Below are positions 31,682-42,590 of a stretch of 64,000 nucleotides of DNA, in pieces. The DNA is from Symbiodinium natans (taxonomy: Eukaryota > Sar > Dinophyceae > Suessiales > Symbiodiniaceae), in assembly GCA_905221605.1 (NCBI GenBank), contig CAJNDS010002313.1:1268403-1332402 (forward strand). Reading direction: 5' to 3'. Position 1 is the first letter of the stretch; every line of letters begins with the position of its first letter. The notes below the pieces were generated by a model. It did no database searches, was not told the origin of the DNA, and saw nothing but the letters and a program-made list of their open reading frames with translations. The position numbers and the translations under genes are program-made.

Positions 31682-32215
31682 TTGGTGGTGGAGGTGCTGA
31701 TCCTTCTCTGGTAGCGTTCAGGGTTTGGCCTGGGGTTTGTGGGTTGGGGTTCATGGTTTCCGGTTTAGGATAAAGGGCTCAAGGGCTTACGGTCTAGGGC
31801 TTCGTCCTCTCCCTCTCCCCTCTCCTCCCTCTCCTCCCTCCGCTCCTCTCTGTGCTGAGTCTAGGCTTTACGGGTTTGAGGTTTTCAGGGTTTCTTGCAG
31901 GGTTTAAGGCCTTGAGGGTTGAAGGGTTTGGGGTTCTCGACCTTGTTGGGCCATTTTGGGCTTCACGAGGTTGCTTTCTTTCAGACTCCAAGGCGTCCCA
32001 AACCCTAAAAGGCGGAAGCCCTGGATTGCACCCTAAGACCAAACAGAACTAAACACCCTTCACGCCGCAAAAAGCCCTTAGAAGCCCAAAAGCCCTGATC
32101 ACCTTAAACACCCTCAAGACCTGACACTCCAAGACCCTAAAGCCCCCCTACCCCCCCTCTCCCCCTCCCCCCACCTACCCTCTCCCCCCCTCCCCACCAA
32201 AAATAAAAAAACATA
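31682..32215. other. Unique spacer with C-rich tracts
   Basis: Heptamer-poor; CCTCT/CCCT pyrimidine tracts at 31800-31855 and 32140-32200. No convincing gene. Confidence 0.4.
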
Positions 32216-32220
32216 CTCAC

Positions 32221-32253
32221 CGAGCCTTACGAGGATACCATCCGGGTTGGTGC
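32221..32253 (-). CDS. 33-bp exon with GTNPDGILVR motif, copy 2
   Basis: A minus-strand microexon bounded by AGCCAG|GC at 32253 and a consensus donor CTCG|GTGAGT at 32221. It encodes (G)TNPDGILVRL in phase 1 to phase 1. It matches the motif at 28432-28492 with only synonymous changes over ten codons. The motif may be one unit of a repeated domain in a single large minus-strand gene. Function unknown. Confidence 0.6.
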
Positions 32254-32631
32254 CTGGCTCAGGCTTCAGCGCTCATTCTCTCAGAGGGTTTCGGGTTGTC
32301 GGGGTTTAGGGTTTAAGCTGTAGGGTTTGAGGGATCTTTGGCTAAGTCCCTTGCCATTCGAGAGGGGGTCTAGGGATTGCTATGCCGCATGCATGGTTTA
32401 GGCTTTCCGGCTGCTTCGGGTTTATGGCGTATAGTTTCAGGTTTGGGGTGTGCATTCCTGCGCCCATCACAGATGTTAGGTGTCCATCTTTTTATATTCG
32501 CATAGTACTAACTACTTGTTTATCAGAGCATTACAGCATCATACTCTTATATCGTTCTAATACTTTCCATTTTCTCATTATTGAACTATGACATTGTTAC
32601 ACTTACTATAGATTGGATTGTTATACTACTA

Positions 32632-32717
32632 TTGCTTAAGAACCCCGAAAGAAGAACAATAGTCCCTATATTGCTCTTATAAAGAACAATATGTTTGCTG
32701 TGGGGGTTCTTAAGCAA
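32632..32717. mobile_element. TIR element, family J, 86-bp copy
   Basis: TTGCTTAAGAACCCC / GGGGTTCTTAAGCAA inverted ends. The interior, GAACAATAGTCCCTATATTG, is itself a partial palindrome. Confidence 0.9.
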
Positions 32718-32899
32718 GCCCTAAACGCTAACCCTAAACCCTAAACCCTTAACCCTAAACCCTGAAACCTAAACCGGTAGTATGCGGTTATATTTTCAAA
32801 CTTGTCTATTAGCATCTTGCTCTCCCATCCCGGCCTCCACAAACGATCCAGAGAGGCTTGCCGCCGCTCTCCGACTCCGCCGGGCTGCTTGTTGCCTGC

Positions 32900-33400
32900 A
32901 AGGGTTTAGGGTTTAGGGTTTAGGGTTTAGGGTTTAGGGTTTAGGGTTTAGGGTTTAGGGTCTTGAGGCGCAGGGCACAGGGCTTAGGGCATCCATGCTT
33001 CTTTGTAACTATTCCTAGTGCTATGAATTTGTAGTAGAACTACTGCTCTGATTGCTATTCTTTCTTATTATATATATATATAGAAAATATACACTGTATA
33101 TAAATATTAATATTAATGGAAATATTAATATAAAAGTTAAAATAAATGTGAATATAAATATAAATACTAATATTAATATAAACAAATAAATCTGTATATA
33201 TATATACACACTGTAATTACGCTTATTCTTATGTCCTACCATTTCGGCTTCTACATCCCCGATGGGGTTGCTATTCGGACCTACTGGCTCTGGCTGGGGA
33301 CTTTTGTTGGGTTCCGGCCCTGGAAAGTCGTTTAGGGTTTAGGGTTTAGGGTTTAGGGTTTAGGGTTTAGGCTTTAGGGTTTAGGGTTTAGGGTTAGGAG
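32900..33400. repeat. TTTAGGG arrays flanking an AT-rich block
   Basis: Arrays at 32900-32962 and 33330-33398. Between them 33065-33215 is a TATA/AATATTAAT microsatellite that produces spurious frames. Confidence 0.9.
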
Positions 33401-33471
33401 CTCCCCCTCTGCCCGCTTGTGCTTTTGTTACTACTAGGGAATGAGGGAACTAGGGCCCTAAATTGAACTCT

Positions 33472-33716
33472 AAACCCTAAACCCTAAACCCTAAACCCTA
33501 AACCCTAAACCCTAAACCCTAAACCCTAAACCCTAAACCCTAAACCAACAAAAAGGGCAAAGGGTACCTCTGGGCTACCAAGGTTCCTAAGCCCCCCAAA
33601 ACTAGGCTGCCCAGTAACCTAGGCTTAAAAGGGGTGCCCCTTTTTTGCTTAAAGGGGTTTATAAGGGAACCTAAACCCCCCCAAAAAGGGAATAAGGGTA
33701 CTACTGGGCATGCTAG
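33472..33716. mobile_element. CCCTAAA array joined to family E end and family F copy 2
   Basis: Ten CCCTAAA copies (33472-33545) abut a family E right end (AAAGGGTACCTCTGGGCTAC), then a family F copy from about 33590 to 33716 with GGGAACCTAAACCCCCCCAA. The join again places heptamers at an element interior. Confidence 0.65.
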
Positions 33717-33839
33717 AAAAGTGTACACTTTCAGTTCTGTAGGTGAGTATAAGTGTACTCACTCAGCTACTCAGTCTCAGGCAGCGCCTCCTTTGAGAAT
33801 GTGTAGCACCCGAGAAGAAGCTACCAGCGCAGAACAAGT

Positions 33840-33985
33840 ACCCTAAACCCTAAACCCTAAACCCTAAACCCTAAACCCTAAACCCTAAACCTAAACCCTG
33901 AACCCTGAACCCTAAACCCTGAATCCTATATATATATATATGAATATATATATATATATAGATATGTAAATATATATATATATAT
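33840..33985. repeat. CCCTAAA array and TA microsatellite
   Basis: Seven CCCTAAA plus CCCTGAA units, then (TA)n 33928-33988. Confidence 0.95.
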
Positions 33986-34129
33986 ATGTTTTGACCGGCT
34001 TTTGCCCCACCGACACTGTACGTCCGTGCTCGAAGCTAAGTCCCTCAGCCCAGCTCTTTCCCGCTCAGACAAACGTACCCCAAAGGCACCTTCATCTTTC
34101 TCTTGGGCAGGGATTCCTAAAAGAATTTA

Positions 34130-35125
34130 GGGCTTAGGGCTTAGGGTTTAGGGTTTGGGGCAACAAAGGTTGGCATCCCACCATAAACCACACACGCACA
34201 CACTCACAAAAATAATAAGAGGCTCTGAACCCTAACCCTGAACCCTAACATCCTAAACCCCAAAAGCCCTAAACCCAGGGAGCATGATGGGAGTTCTGGG
34301 AGTCGACAAGCCTCCAAAACCAGAGCTGCAAAACTATCCCTGGCAAAGGCCAGGTTCAGGTGTAGGCGGTTTGGGGTTGAAGGGTTTAGGGTTTTGGCAA
34401 AGGGTTGAAGGGTTTAGGGTTTAGGGTTGGAGGCTTTAGGGTTTAAGGCTTGGGGTTTAGGCTGGAAGGTTTACGTCTATAGGATTCAGTGTTGAGGGTA
34501 GAAGGTAGAACAAAGCCCTAGACTCTGTAATTCCAACGAAAACCCTAAACCCTAAACCCTAAACCCCAAGCCCTTAAGGGTTGAAGGGTTTGACTGCTAA
34601 GAAGGGCTTCCGAAGTCTGCATCTCACCCGGCCAGCGGGCCTCGTGCATGATGATTGGGACCCCAGTCCTGGCTGACAGTTCCATGGGTTTAGGGTTTAG
34701 GGTTTAGGGTTTAGGGTTTAGGGTTTAGGGTTTAGGGTTAGGGTTTAGGGTTTAGGGTTTAGGGTTTAGGGTTTCGGCTAGCATACAGACTCCATAGGTC
34801 CATAAGCTCCCTCCCACTCAGCCCTCGCCCCTCTCCCCCCCCCACCCCCTCCGCCCCCCCACTTCCGCCCCTGAACTCCCATTATCGAAGCCTTACAGCA
34901 AACCCTAAACCCTAAACCCTAAACCCTAAACCCATGTTACTTGCACCCTGGGCTGGGTGTGCATGGCTCGAGCCTCAGCCGCCATCGTCATCCGAATCAT
35001 CTCCGTCGGCTTCCATAAGGATTGGCAAGAGCATGCACCTTTCGAGGGGTTTAGGGTTTAGGGTTTAGGGTTGAGGGTTGAGGGTTGAGGGTTGAGGGAT
35101 TGAGGGGCCCTACACCCCCCCAAAA
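34130..35125. repeat. Heptamer blocks with islands
   Basis: TTTAGGG at 34130-34160, 34375-34470 (degenerate), 34686-34772 and 35048-35100 (GGGTTGA variant); CCCTAAA at 34540-34570 and 34900-34935. No gene supported. Confidence 0.85.
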
Positions 35126-35166
35126 GCCCTCAAATACAAAATCCATAGCCCAACAAAAGCCCCTGA

Positions 35167-35437
35167 AACGGCAGCTCTCTCTGTCTTCGTGTCGCCTTAT
35201 CGAGGGTCCTTGTTTGTAAGGTTCCAGTATTGCAGGGGTCACAAGAAGTCATGCGCAATGTTTTCGAAGCTTTGAGCATTTGTTGGCAGCATATGGGTGT
35301 CGCACACACAGATTCCATCTTGGCTTGCTTTGTTAGAGGGGCGTTGTCCACACTGCAGACAGTCCCCTATTTCGGGAAGATGTACCCCACATTTCCCAAT
35401 TCCCTGAAAAATTCCCTAAACCTTGAACCTTAGAACC
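35167..35437 (+). CDS. Candidate exon, unknown protein
   Basis: The plus frame is open from 35167 to a stop at about 35433, with an acceptor TTCCAGTATTGCAG ending at 35234. It contains EVMRNVFEALSICWQHMGVA and SILACFVRGALSTLQTVPYF. A minus frame at 35130-35351 (TKQAKMESVCATPICCQQML) is an alternative. No family recognised. Confidence 0.35.
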
Positions 35438-35543
35438 TCGTCACCCTAAACCTAACCCCTTGTCCCCCCGAGTCCTATAGACCCGAAGCACCCCAGAAGC
35501 TGGAAGTGGAGTCAACTCTAGGTACCTAGACACAAGAATCACG

Positions 35544-35671
35544 GGCTCCCCTACTACCCCCCCCCTAGGTTCCCCCGCAATTACGGCTATTTAGCGAGAA
35601 GTAAGCTTGATCAAGGTTACTAAAGGGGGGTGGGGGCGGGGGGTAGAATAGAGGGGGTGTAGTAGAGAAAC
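35544..35671. mobile_element. TIR element, family L, copy 1
   Basis: GGCTCCCCTACTACCCCCCC at the left and GGGGGTGTAGTAGAGAAAC at the right; the second copy is at 47571-47697. Confidence 0.75.
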
Positions 35672-35675
35672 GCAT

Positions 35676-36123
35676 GAAAGAAAGTAACCTGGGAATACAA
35701 GAGTGTACCCTTTTGGGGCTTTACGGAGCTGGGAACCTACCTAGAACATCCAATCGCATGGAAATTTACGTTTACCCCACTTTTGCGCGAAACATCACGA
35801 ACACTTTTTCACGAAACGCATGTTATTCTTGGTTGCATAAGCGCAGCGGCTTAACGAACGAAACAATGAGGCCGCAACACGCGCGCGCAATTTCCCGCAA
35901 CACGCGCGCAATTCCCCGCAACACGCGCGCAATTCACAAATCCATGTGCTTGCTCTGCAGCAACAAGTTGTTCACGCGCGAAAATTTGCGCAACGCGCAT
36001 TCTTCACACAGAAAATCTTCACGCGCAGAAAAAAGGCACGCGCAGAAAAAAACATATAAACCGATGGTCCAGGTAAACCCTAAAAACAATGGAAAAAGGG
36101 CCTGCTCTGGATCCGAAGAACCC
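35676..36123. mobile_element. Family F element split by a CGCGC-rich insert
   Basis: The left part (AAAGTAACCTGGGAATACAA to GGGAACCTA near 35735) and right part (TAAACCCTAAAAACAATGGA to GGGCCTGCTCTGG, 36071-36123) are family F halves. The 335-bp insert is unlike its surroundings: at least eight CGCGC/GCGCG clusters, three tandem AACACGCGCGCAATT units at 35875-35940, and no heptamer. A 169-codon plus frame crosses it but includes element sequence, so it is probably not a gene. Confidence 0.6.
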
Positions 36124-36319
36124 TGGGCCAAAAAAAGGTTGACCTTCCAAGTTGGCAGGATTGAATTTACGCCAAGAGATTAAAGGTTTATCTACTCAGC
36201 TACTAAGATAGTGGGAACGTTGAATCATGGCGTCTTGGGCCTTTTGGGTCTCAAACCCTCAGCAACAGAACTGTGGGCTAGACATTGCACCCTGTGCCTG
36301 CAGGGAGGATAAACCCTAA

Positions 36320-36415
36320 GAGTTCTTAGTAGGGAATGAAGGAATTAGGTAATGTATATCCCCCTACATATATACCCTTTGAAGGAATATATCGGGTACC
36401 TCATTCCCCGGCAAG
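36320..36415. mobile_element. TIR element, family H, copy 2
   Basis: GTTCTTAGTAGGGAATGA at the left, ACCTCATTCCCCGGCAAG at the right. Confidence 0.65.
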
Positions 36416-36549
36416 TATGGTATCGAGGCTAGCCAGCATGGTGCAGGGGATGGGGTTGTCTGGCTTCTTGGCCATTCAAATGTCTTCACAGAGCAGGCTG
36501 TAAGATTCACAATTGAAACCCAAAGTGGCTTAAGGTATGTACTCTTTAG

Positions 36550-36770
36550 TTGATTTGTGTTGGGTTTTCCTTGTAGTTTCTTGAGGTCGACTAGGCGTTC
36601 TAGAAGCAGCAAGAAGCAGCCCAGGGACGCCACCAGCTTGTTCAGATGGGTGTAGATTTCGTCGTCGCCCATGGCTGCGAAGGGTGAGATGTAAGCAGAG
36701 GTGAGGGGAAGGGCAGACTGCGAAACTTGGAGCTTGAAGGCGGCAGGCGGTGGCTCCACTCGGATTCTGT
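36550..36770 (-). CDS. Candidate exon, unknown protein
   Basis: The minus frame reads about 70 codons with EPPPAAFKLQVSQSALPL, GDDEIYTHLNKLVASLGCFL and LLLERLVDLKKLQG. It remains open beyond to 36364 through less protein-like sequence. A splice after AAG near 36570 would need a GA donor, which is known in dinoflagellates but not provable here. The helical, leucine-rich segment could be coiled or membrane-associated. No family recognised. Confidence 0.4.
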
Positions 36771-36819
36771 CAGCGGACTTGCCAGGTCCTAAGCCCCAGC
36801 AAGTCTCAAACCTCTGGCT

Positions 36820-37110
36820 AAACCCTAAACCCTAAACCCTAAACCCTAAACCCTAAACCCTAAACCCTAAACCCTAAACCCTAAACCCTAAACCCTAAAC
36901 CCTAAACCCCCAACAGGCCTTGATGTGGTGTGAGGTGCACAACATCGAAGATGTCACGTGACGTTGCCAGTCAACACAATGGACTCTGAACCCGAAACCT
37001 TTGCTCCCTTTTGGTTTAGGGTTTAGGGTTTAGGGTTTAGGGTTTAGGGTTTAGGGTTTAGGGTTTAGGGTTTAGGGTTTAGGGTTTAGGGTTTAGGGTT
37101 TAGGGTTTAG
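36820..37110. repeat. Opposed perfect arrays around a 100-bp island
   Basis: CCCTAAA x12 (36820-36908) and TTTAGGG x13 (37013-37110) face each other across about 105 bp. Confidence 0.98.
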
Positions 37111-38310
37111 ACTTAGGATGTTTCGCTTCAGGAGCCGGGTAGACGGTTTGCAAGGATCGCGGCATGATATCCGAGTTTGATTTCGCGCTTGAAGTTCAGC
37201 GTGGGTGCTTACATGATTGAACCTTCCCTGTGGGCATGTATGTCAATGGAAAGTAACAACGCACAAACACAAATGTAGTTCCAAAACAGAGCGAATATCT
37301 TGAAGCACGAAAGCAAAATATGTGCAAAAGGGTATAAGCATAAACTACAGGTGCATGTGTGTGTGTGTGACGCAAACTGTTGAAACAACTACCCATCCCG
37401 CATTCCAGTTGGTTCCCTTGCCTGCTGAAGAATACATACAGAGGATGGCTGTAACCCTGGACCCTAAACCCGAAACCCTGAACTCCAGACCCTAAACCCT
37501 TAAACCCTAAACCCTGAACCCTAAACCCTAAAAACCTAAGCCCTTAAACCCTGAACGCTGAACCCTCTGCCCAAGGAGGATTCGGCTCCTGTCCGAAAAC
37601 CTTGAACCCTTAAACTCTAAACCCTCAAGCCCTAAACCCTGAAACTCTGAAACCCTAAACCCTAAAACCTTAAACCCTAAAATCGCAAAACCTAAACCCT
37701 TAAACTCTGAACGCTGAACCTTGGACCCAAAAAAGATTCGGCTCCTGTCCCCCGAGCCGGCGGAAGGCGTCGACCACATCACAGAGTCGCGTGGGCTCCA
37801 AGGCGCGCAGCTCGCGCATGACCTTTCTAAACCCTAAACCCTAAACCTAAACCCGAAACCCTGAACCCTAACCCCTAACCCCTAAACCCTAAATCCTAAA
37901 CCCTAAACCCTAAACCCCAAACCCGAAGCTTTGCAGTCTCAGGGTTCAGGGCCGAGGCTCGTTCTTCGAGTTTCTTTATGTCTTTCAGTCAGGGGCAGTC
38001 GCCAGGGGGCCAAAACCTATGGCTGTAGGGACTCTGATTCACAAAGCAAGGTGTAAGGCTGATGATGATGGGGGATACTTTTTTCTTGCGGTTTTCGGTT
38101 GGTTTAACTTGGTTTATGGGCGTGGGGGGAGGGGGGGGGGGGATCCTAAAGGCAAAAAAGGGTATTGCGGCTCAACCCTAAACCCTAAACCCCAAACCCT
38201 AAACCCCACAAGGCCTCTGACGACTGTGACGCTTCGAACCTGGCCTATTCCGTGCTGTTAGGGGTTGTTAGTTAGTTCTCTGAAATAGGGTTTAGGGTTT
38301 AGGGTCAAAA
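37111..38310. other. Unique and degenerate heptamer sequence
   Basis: The 37435-37930 block is heavily degenerate CCCTAAA with GATTCGGCTCCTGTCC repeated at 37579 and 37734. The island 37140-37430 carries a minus frame without recognised features. Confidence 0.55.
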
Positions 38311-38320
38311 TGGTCCATTC

Positions 38321-38406
38321 TCGAAATTGGGGTCCCTTTTTGGGGGTCCTTATTCATAAGGGTGCCGTACTTTGTATAAGGCCCAAAAGGGACCCTAATT
38401 CAGCGA
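38321..38406. mobile_element. TIR element, family O, copy 1
   Basis: TCGAAATTGGGGTCCCTTTT and its inverted partner AAAAGGGACCCTAATTCAGC. A second copy is at 60177-60262; fragments lie near 44668 and 55885. Confidence 0.65.
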
Positions 38407-38449
38407 ACTACCCTTGTGGGTTTGGGGGTTCCTCCCCTCAAAAGGGATA

Positions 38450-38880
38450 AGAGAAATAGAAAAAGGTTACTCCTAGTATTGTGCTTATGACATTTGTATT
38501 GTTCAAAAACCACAGTGCAACATTGCATAGTACCATCTTACAGTATTGCAGTAGTACAATAATACAACGATATACCATCACATGATGCCAAAGCTCGATT
38601 TATTCGTGATAAAAACACTATCACATAGAGCAAAATACTAATATAATCAGATAATACTATAAGCATTGATCATATTCTAATATATTAGATATAACAGTAT
38701 AGCAGTATAGCAATAGAATAACATGATAGTGCAATCAACCAATCATGATAACAACCACGTAATAACATAAAAACATGCTAATAAGAAGAAGAACTCACAT
38801 AAGGGATTCCAATATATGGTAGTAGAATAATATAACAAACACAATAATAGCATTGTACGACAATTATTAAAAAAAAGTGG
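38450..38880. other. AT-rich, heptamer-free block
   Basis: About 430 bp with visibly low GC, many ATAATA/TACTATA motifs, no heptamer and no frame above 30 codons. It contrasts sharply with both flanks and may be an inserted element interior. Confidence 0.6.
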
Positions 38881-38999
38881 TACCTTCAAGAGCTGGCCAA
38901 TTGCGTATTCACACCCAATTACGGGAGGTGATCCAAGGGATTTTCATGAAGCCTGATGCCCAGAGCCTGCAAAACCCTCTTACCGGAGTGCAGGCCTTA

Positions 39000-39470
39000 G
39001 GGTTTAGGGTTTAGGGTTTAGGGTTTAGGGTTTAGGGTTCAGGGTGTAGGGTTTAGGGTTTGGGGTTTAGGGTGTAGGGTTTAGGGTTTGGGGTTTAGGG
39101 TTTAGGGCTGAGGGTCCACCTAAACCCTGAAACCCAACCCTCTGAAAAGGATTGGGGTGGGAGGCTCCAGGACATGCCAAACCCAGCGCGCAACACCTAG
39201 TTCATGGTTGGGATAATACTATTTTTTCTTAAATTCCTTGTTGGGTTTAAGTACCCTTAAAAACTGCAAAATGTTACCCAACTATGACAAAGAAACGTGT
39301 AAGCCTCCGAAGCTGGAGGTTGACAAGCGTCGTTTAGGGCTTCGGGCTTAGGGGCTTAGGGCTTACAGTTTACAGGCCGCCCCCCCCCCCCCCGCCTCCC
39401 CGTAAACCCTAAACCCTAAACCCTAAACCCTAAGCCCTAAACCCTAAACCCTAAACCCTAAACCATTGTA
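39000..39470. repeat. TTTAGGG and CCCTAAA arrays
   Basis: TTTAGGG with GGGTGTA variants at 38998-39110 and CCCTAAA at 39402-39465, with C14 at 39380-39394. Confidence 0.95.
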
Positions 39471-39759
39471 GTTCCCCGATGGTCGTGGGCAACAAACCGT
39501 CAGCCGCATGAAGAGGACTCCAAGCCGTCATGCGGCTTTGAATCCAAAAACCCATTTTTAGAAAACTTTCCTAGACCCCGAACCCCTACGTCTGAAACCA
39601 ATACCCATCAGGTTTAGGGTTTAGGGTTTAGGGTTGAGGGTTGAGGGTTTAGGGTTTAGAGTCTATCAGCCCTTGTAGGGTTTCGGGTTTCGGGTTTAAC
39701 CGAGAGAGTGCCTCTGCGATGATGACGCTTTCTGCCGCGGGAGGCCTCCGAGGCTCTGG

Positions 39760-39930
39760 GGTTTAGGGTTCGGTTTAGGATTTAGGTTTAGGGTTTAGGG
39801 TTTAGGGTTTAGGGTTTAGGGTTTAGGGTTTAGGGTTTGGGGTTTGGGGTTTGGGGTTTGGGGTTTGGGGTTTGGGGTTTGGGGTCTAGGGTTTAGGGTT
39901 TAGGGTTTGGGGTTTAGGGTTTAGGGTTTC
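39760..39930. repeat. TTTAGGG passing into GGGGTTT
   Basis: Seven TTTAGGG copies, eight GGGGTTT copies (39836-39890), then TTTAGGG again. Confidence 0.97.
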
Positions 39931-39939
39931 TTTCAAAAG

Positions 39940-40149
39940 GAGGCAGAAGTAGCCCAGCAGAAGTAGCAGCACCGTCAGGATGAACGCGATGGACCTATGA
40001 AAAGAATTCAGAAGGGCAAAGCTCAGGGTCGAGGGTCTAGGTTGAAGGCATAAATCCCGGAAAACCTCCCCATCCAAAACGAACTGAGTATCAAGCATCC
40101 TAAAGTCCTCAACCACAAAGTCCGAAAGTAGCCTGCAACAGCTTACCAC
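39940..40149 (-). CDS. Candidate exon with a hydrophobic segment
   Basis: The minus frame contains LLSDFVVEDFRMLDTQFVLD and SFHRSIAFILTVLLLLLGYF, the latter a probable membrane span, and then runs into heptamer DNA. No splice donor at the repeat edge is obvious. No family recognised. Confidence 0.35.
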
Positions 40150-41170
40150 TTCTGCATGCAGGTTTCTCTATCATGATGAAAGGGGCCCACAATTGCGCTT
40201 ACTTCCACCTACAGGGCGTCAGGGAAGCAAGAAGCATATTTCAGGTCTGCCGAAGTGTTTCTGGGCATGCGTATGATATACATTCCACACCAGAACTAGG
40301 TTTTGGAGTTAGAAGGATGTTTTTTTCTGCCGATACCGAAACCCTGTAAAATCCTGCAAATTTTCATAAACCCTAGACCCTAACCCCTAAACCCTTTGTA
40401 AACCTCAATTCCCAAGCGCGAGAGTTGCCTGACAGCTCTGGGAAACTTCCCCATCGCGCGGAGCAAGCGTAGGGTGTCCTGGAACCAGGCAAGGCTCGGT
40501 GTCGGATTCTCGGACTTGGGGGTTGCAGGGCTCAACCCTAAACCCTAAACCCTAAACTTTATACTTAATGGTTCCTAGCAGGGAACGAGGGCCCCGCAGG
40601 GCTCATGGGGCTCATAGGGGTTAGGGCTCAAGTTCGACTCACCAGCCTCTTTGGGGTAAACAGGGTTCATTGATTTTAGGGTTTGGGGTTCAGGGTTCAG
40701 GGTTCAGGGTTTAGGGTTTAGGGTTTAGGGTTTGGGGTTCAGGGTTCAGGGTTTAAGAATTATGGACGCAGGGCTTGTCATGCCCCTGAGCACCCTAAAC
40801 TTCTCAACCCCCAGGCCCTAAGCCCTGAACCCTAATCCCGCAAGCCCAGTAATGGCGGGGCAAGCTAAAACCCTAAACCCTAAACCCTAAACCCTAAACC
40901 CTAAACCCTAAACCCTAAACCCTAAACGCTTCTCGGGGCCCAGGACTTGTGGCTGAGGGTTTAGGGTTGAGGAAGGTTTTCGGGATCAGATTTGGGGCTT
41001 TTAGGGGTTTAGGAATCTGCTCACGAGGCAATGTCAGGGTACGAGTGGCATCACACGAGGCGCAGGGCACTTGTATCCCTACTCACCCTAAACCCTGAAT
41101 CCAACATCCTAAACCCTAAGCCCGAAACCCTAAACCCTACTTAAAGCTTCTTACCAAGTTCCCTGAGCCA
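40150..41170. other. Islands with short heptamer arrays
   Basis: TTTAGGG/TTCAGGG at 40675-40755 and CCCTAAA at 40862-40928 and 41085-41140. No gene supported. Confidence 0.5.
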
Positions 41171-41177
41171 TCAAGTA

Positions 41178-41490
41178 GCCCTAAACCCTAAACCCTAAAC
41201 CCTAAACCCTAAACCCTAAACCCTAAACCCTAAACCCTAAACCCTAAACCCTAAACCCTAAACCCTAAACCCTAAACCCTAAGCGGTTACGCTGGAAGGA
41301 GAAGGCCTCGGGAGTCATCGCAAGAACGTGCTGCAACACCTCTGACATGGGATTGAGGAATTTTAGGGTTTAGGGTTTAGGGTTTTAGGGTTTAGGGTTT
41401 AGGGTTTAGGGTTTAGGGTTTAGGGTTTAGGGTTTGGGGTTTAGGGTTTGGGGTTTAGGGTTTTAGGGTTTTAGGGTTTTGGGGTTTAGG
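41178..41490. repeat. Opposed arrays, 15 and 17 copies
   Basis: CCCTAAA 41178-41281 and TTTAGGG 41362-41490, the latter with GGGGTTT and GGGTTTT variants. Confidence 0.98.
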
Positions 41491-41578
41491 CGTCCAGGCC
41501 CAACATCCAGACGCAGGCTCAGAAGCTGAAGATCTTCGAAGGTAGGGTTCAGGGACGAAGATCATAGCGCTTGGGGAT

Positions 41579-41703
41579 AATATGAAGCAGGGTTTATATT
41601 TCTTGTACCCCCAAAAGGACACCAGGTATATACACTCACCAATATTAAAAGGAGCCTTATATACACTCACCAAAAAAAGAAATATAAACCTTGCTTCATA
41701 TAA
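41579..41703. mobile_element. TIR element, family K, copy 1
   Basis: TAATATGAAGCAGGGTTTAT at the left and AAATATAAACCTTGCTTCAT at the right. The interior has two TATACACTCACCAA blocks. Confidence 0.85.
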
Positions 41704-41855
41704 TAATAAGATGTCAGTGTTGTAGCGATTAGGCCCCAAAAGTTTGGTCATGAAACTCGACGGAAGGCCTTGAGCCCCATATATTCGCCTAAGCGATCCA
41801 GCATAGGACGATGGGCCCTAAAACACAACAACTCCGGAGCTCGGCCTTGCTCATC

Positions 41856-41981
41856 TGAAGTAGGGCAAATATGTCTTGTACCCCCAAAAGGACACCAGGT
41901 ATATACTACACTCACCAATGTTAAAAAGGCACCTTATACACACTCACCAAAAACAGGAATATAAACCCTGCTCCATATAAT
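41856..41981. mobile_element. TIR element, family K, copy 2
   Basis: Same orientation as copy 1, 150 bp downstream; shares TTGTACCCCCAAAAGGACAC. A fragment is at 62445-62495. Confidence 0.85.
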
Positions 41982-41999
41982 AGGGCCCTAATACACCCC

Positions 42000-42590
42000 C
42001 GACAAGCAACTCCTGTGGGTCAGGGCCTTTAAGGTTTAGGGTGACGTAGGGTGTTCGGGCTGGGGTTTCGGTCCAACCCGAAACCCCAACCTCGAAAACC
42101 CGTTCAACAGGGGCCATGTGGCAAACTGTGCCTACGTTTTTGGAGGGTGCAAGGGGGTTTAGGGTTTAGGGTCTAGGGTTTAGGATTTAGGTTTCGGGCC
42201 CTAAACTCTAAACCTTAGCGTTCCCGAAACACCCAAAGCACACCGGCAACACCCTGCAGCAGGCACTAGATCCCAAGAGAAACCTAGGAATCAACAGGGT
42301 CTAGGGCTTACGGTGTTTAGTGTTTAGGGTTTAGAGCCCCCAATTTAGGTTTATGGCTTAGGGTTTAGGCTCTGACCCACCGAAGTTTGGGATACCTAGT
42401 GCTTGATAGGACCAGATCAAGGATGCCACTATGCGATGAGTGAGACCCAGGTTGTCACTTTGTCTACTGCCCCCTTATTATTATGTTGGCTATGACCATA
42501 AACCCCTCTAAAAAACATTCCTGAATATGATCCTCTTTAAACCCAAACAAGTCAAATAATGTCCCAGGAGACTACCGAGTTGAGTTGTGT
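42000..42590. other. Islands, repeat G copy, family F fragment
   Basis: A family F left end lies at 42264-42300 and repeat G at 42504-42582. Short heptamer runs between; no gene. Confidence 0.5.

Noticed and set aside
35674-36183. 169-codon plus-strand ORF
   Set aside because: It starts and ends in family F element halves and crosses a CGCGC-rich insert; repeated RNTRAI peptides come from tandem DNA, not from a recognisable protein.
41455-41751. 98-codon minus-strand ORF
   Set aside because: Most of it is family K element plus heptamer DNA.
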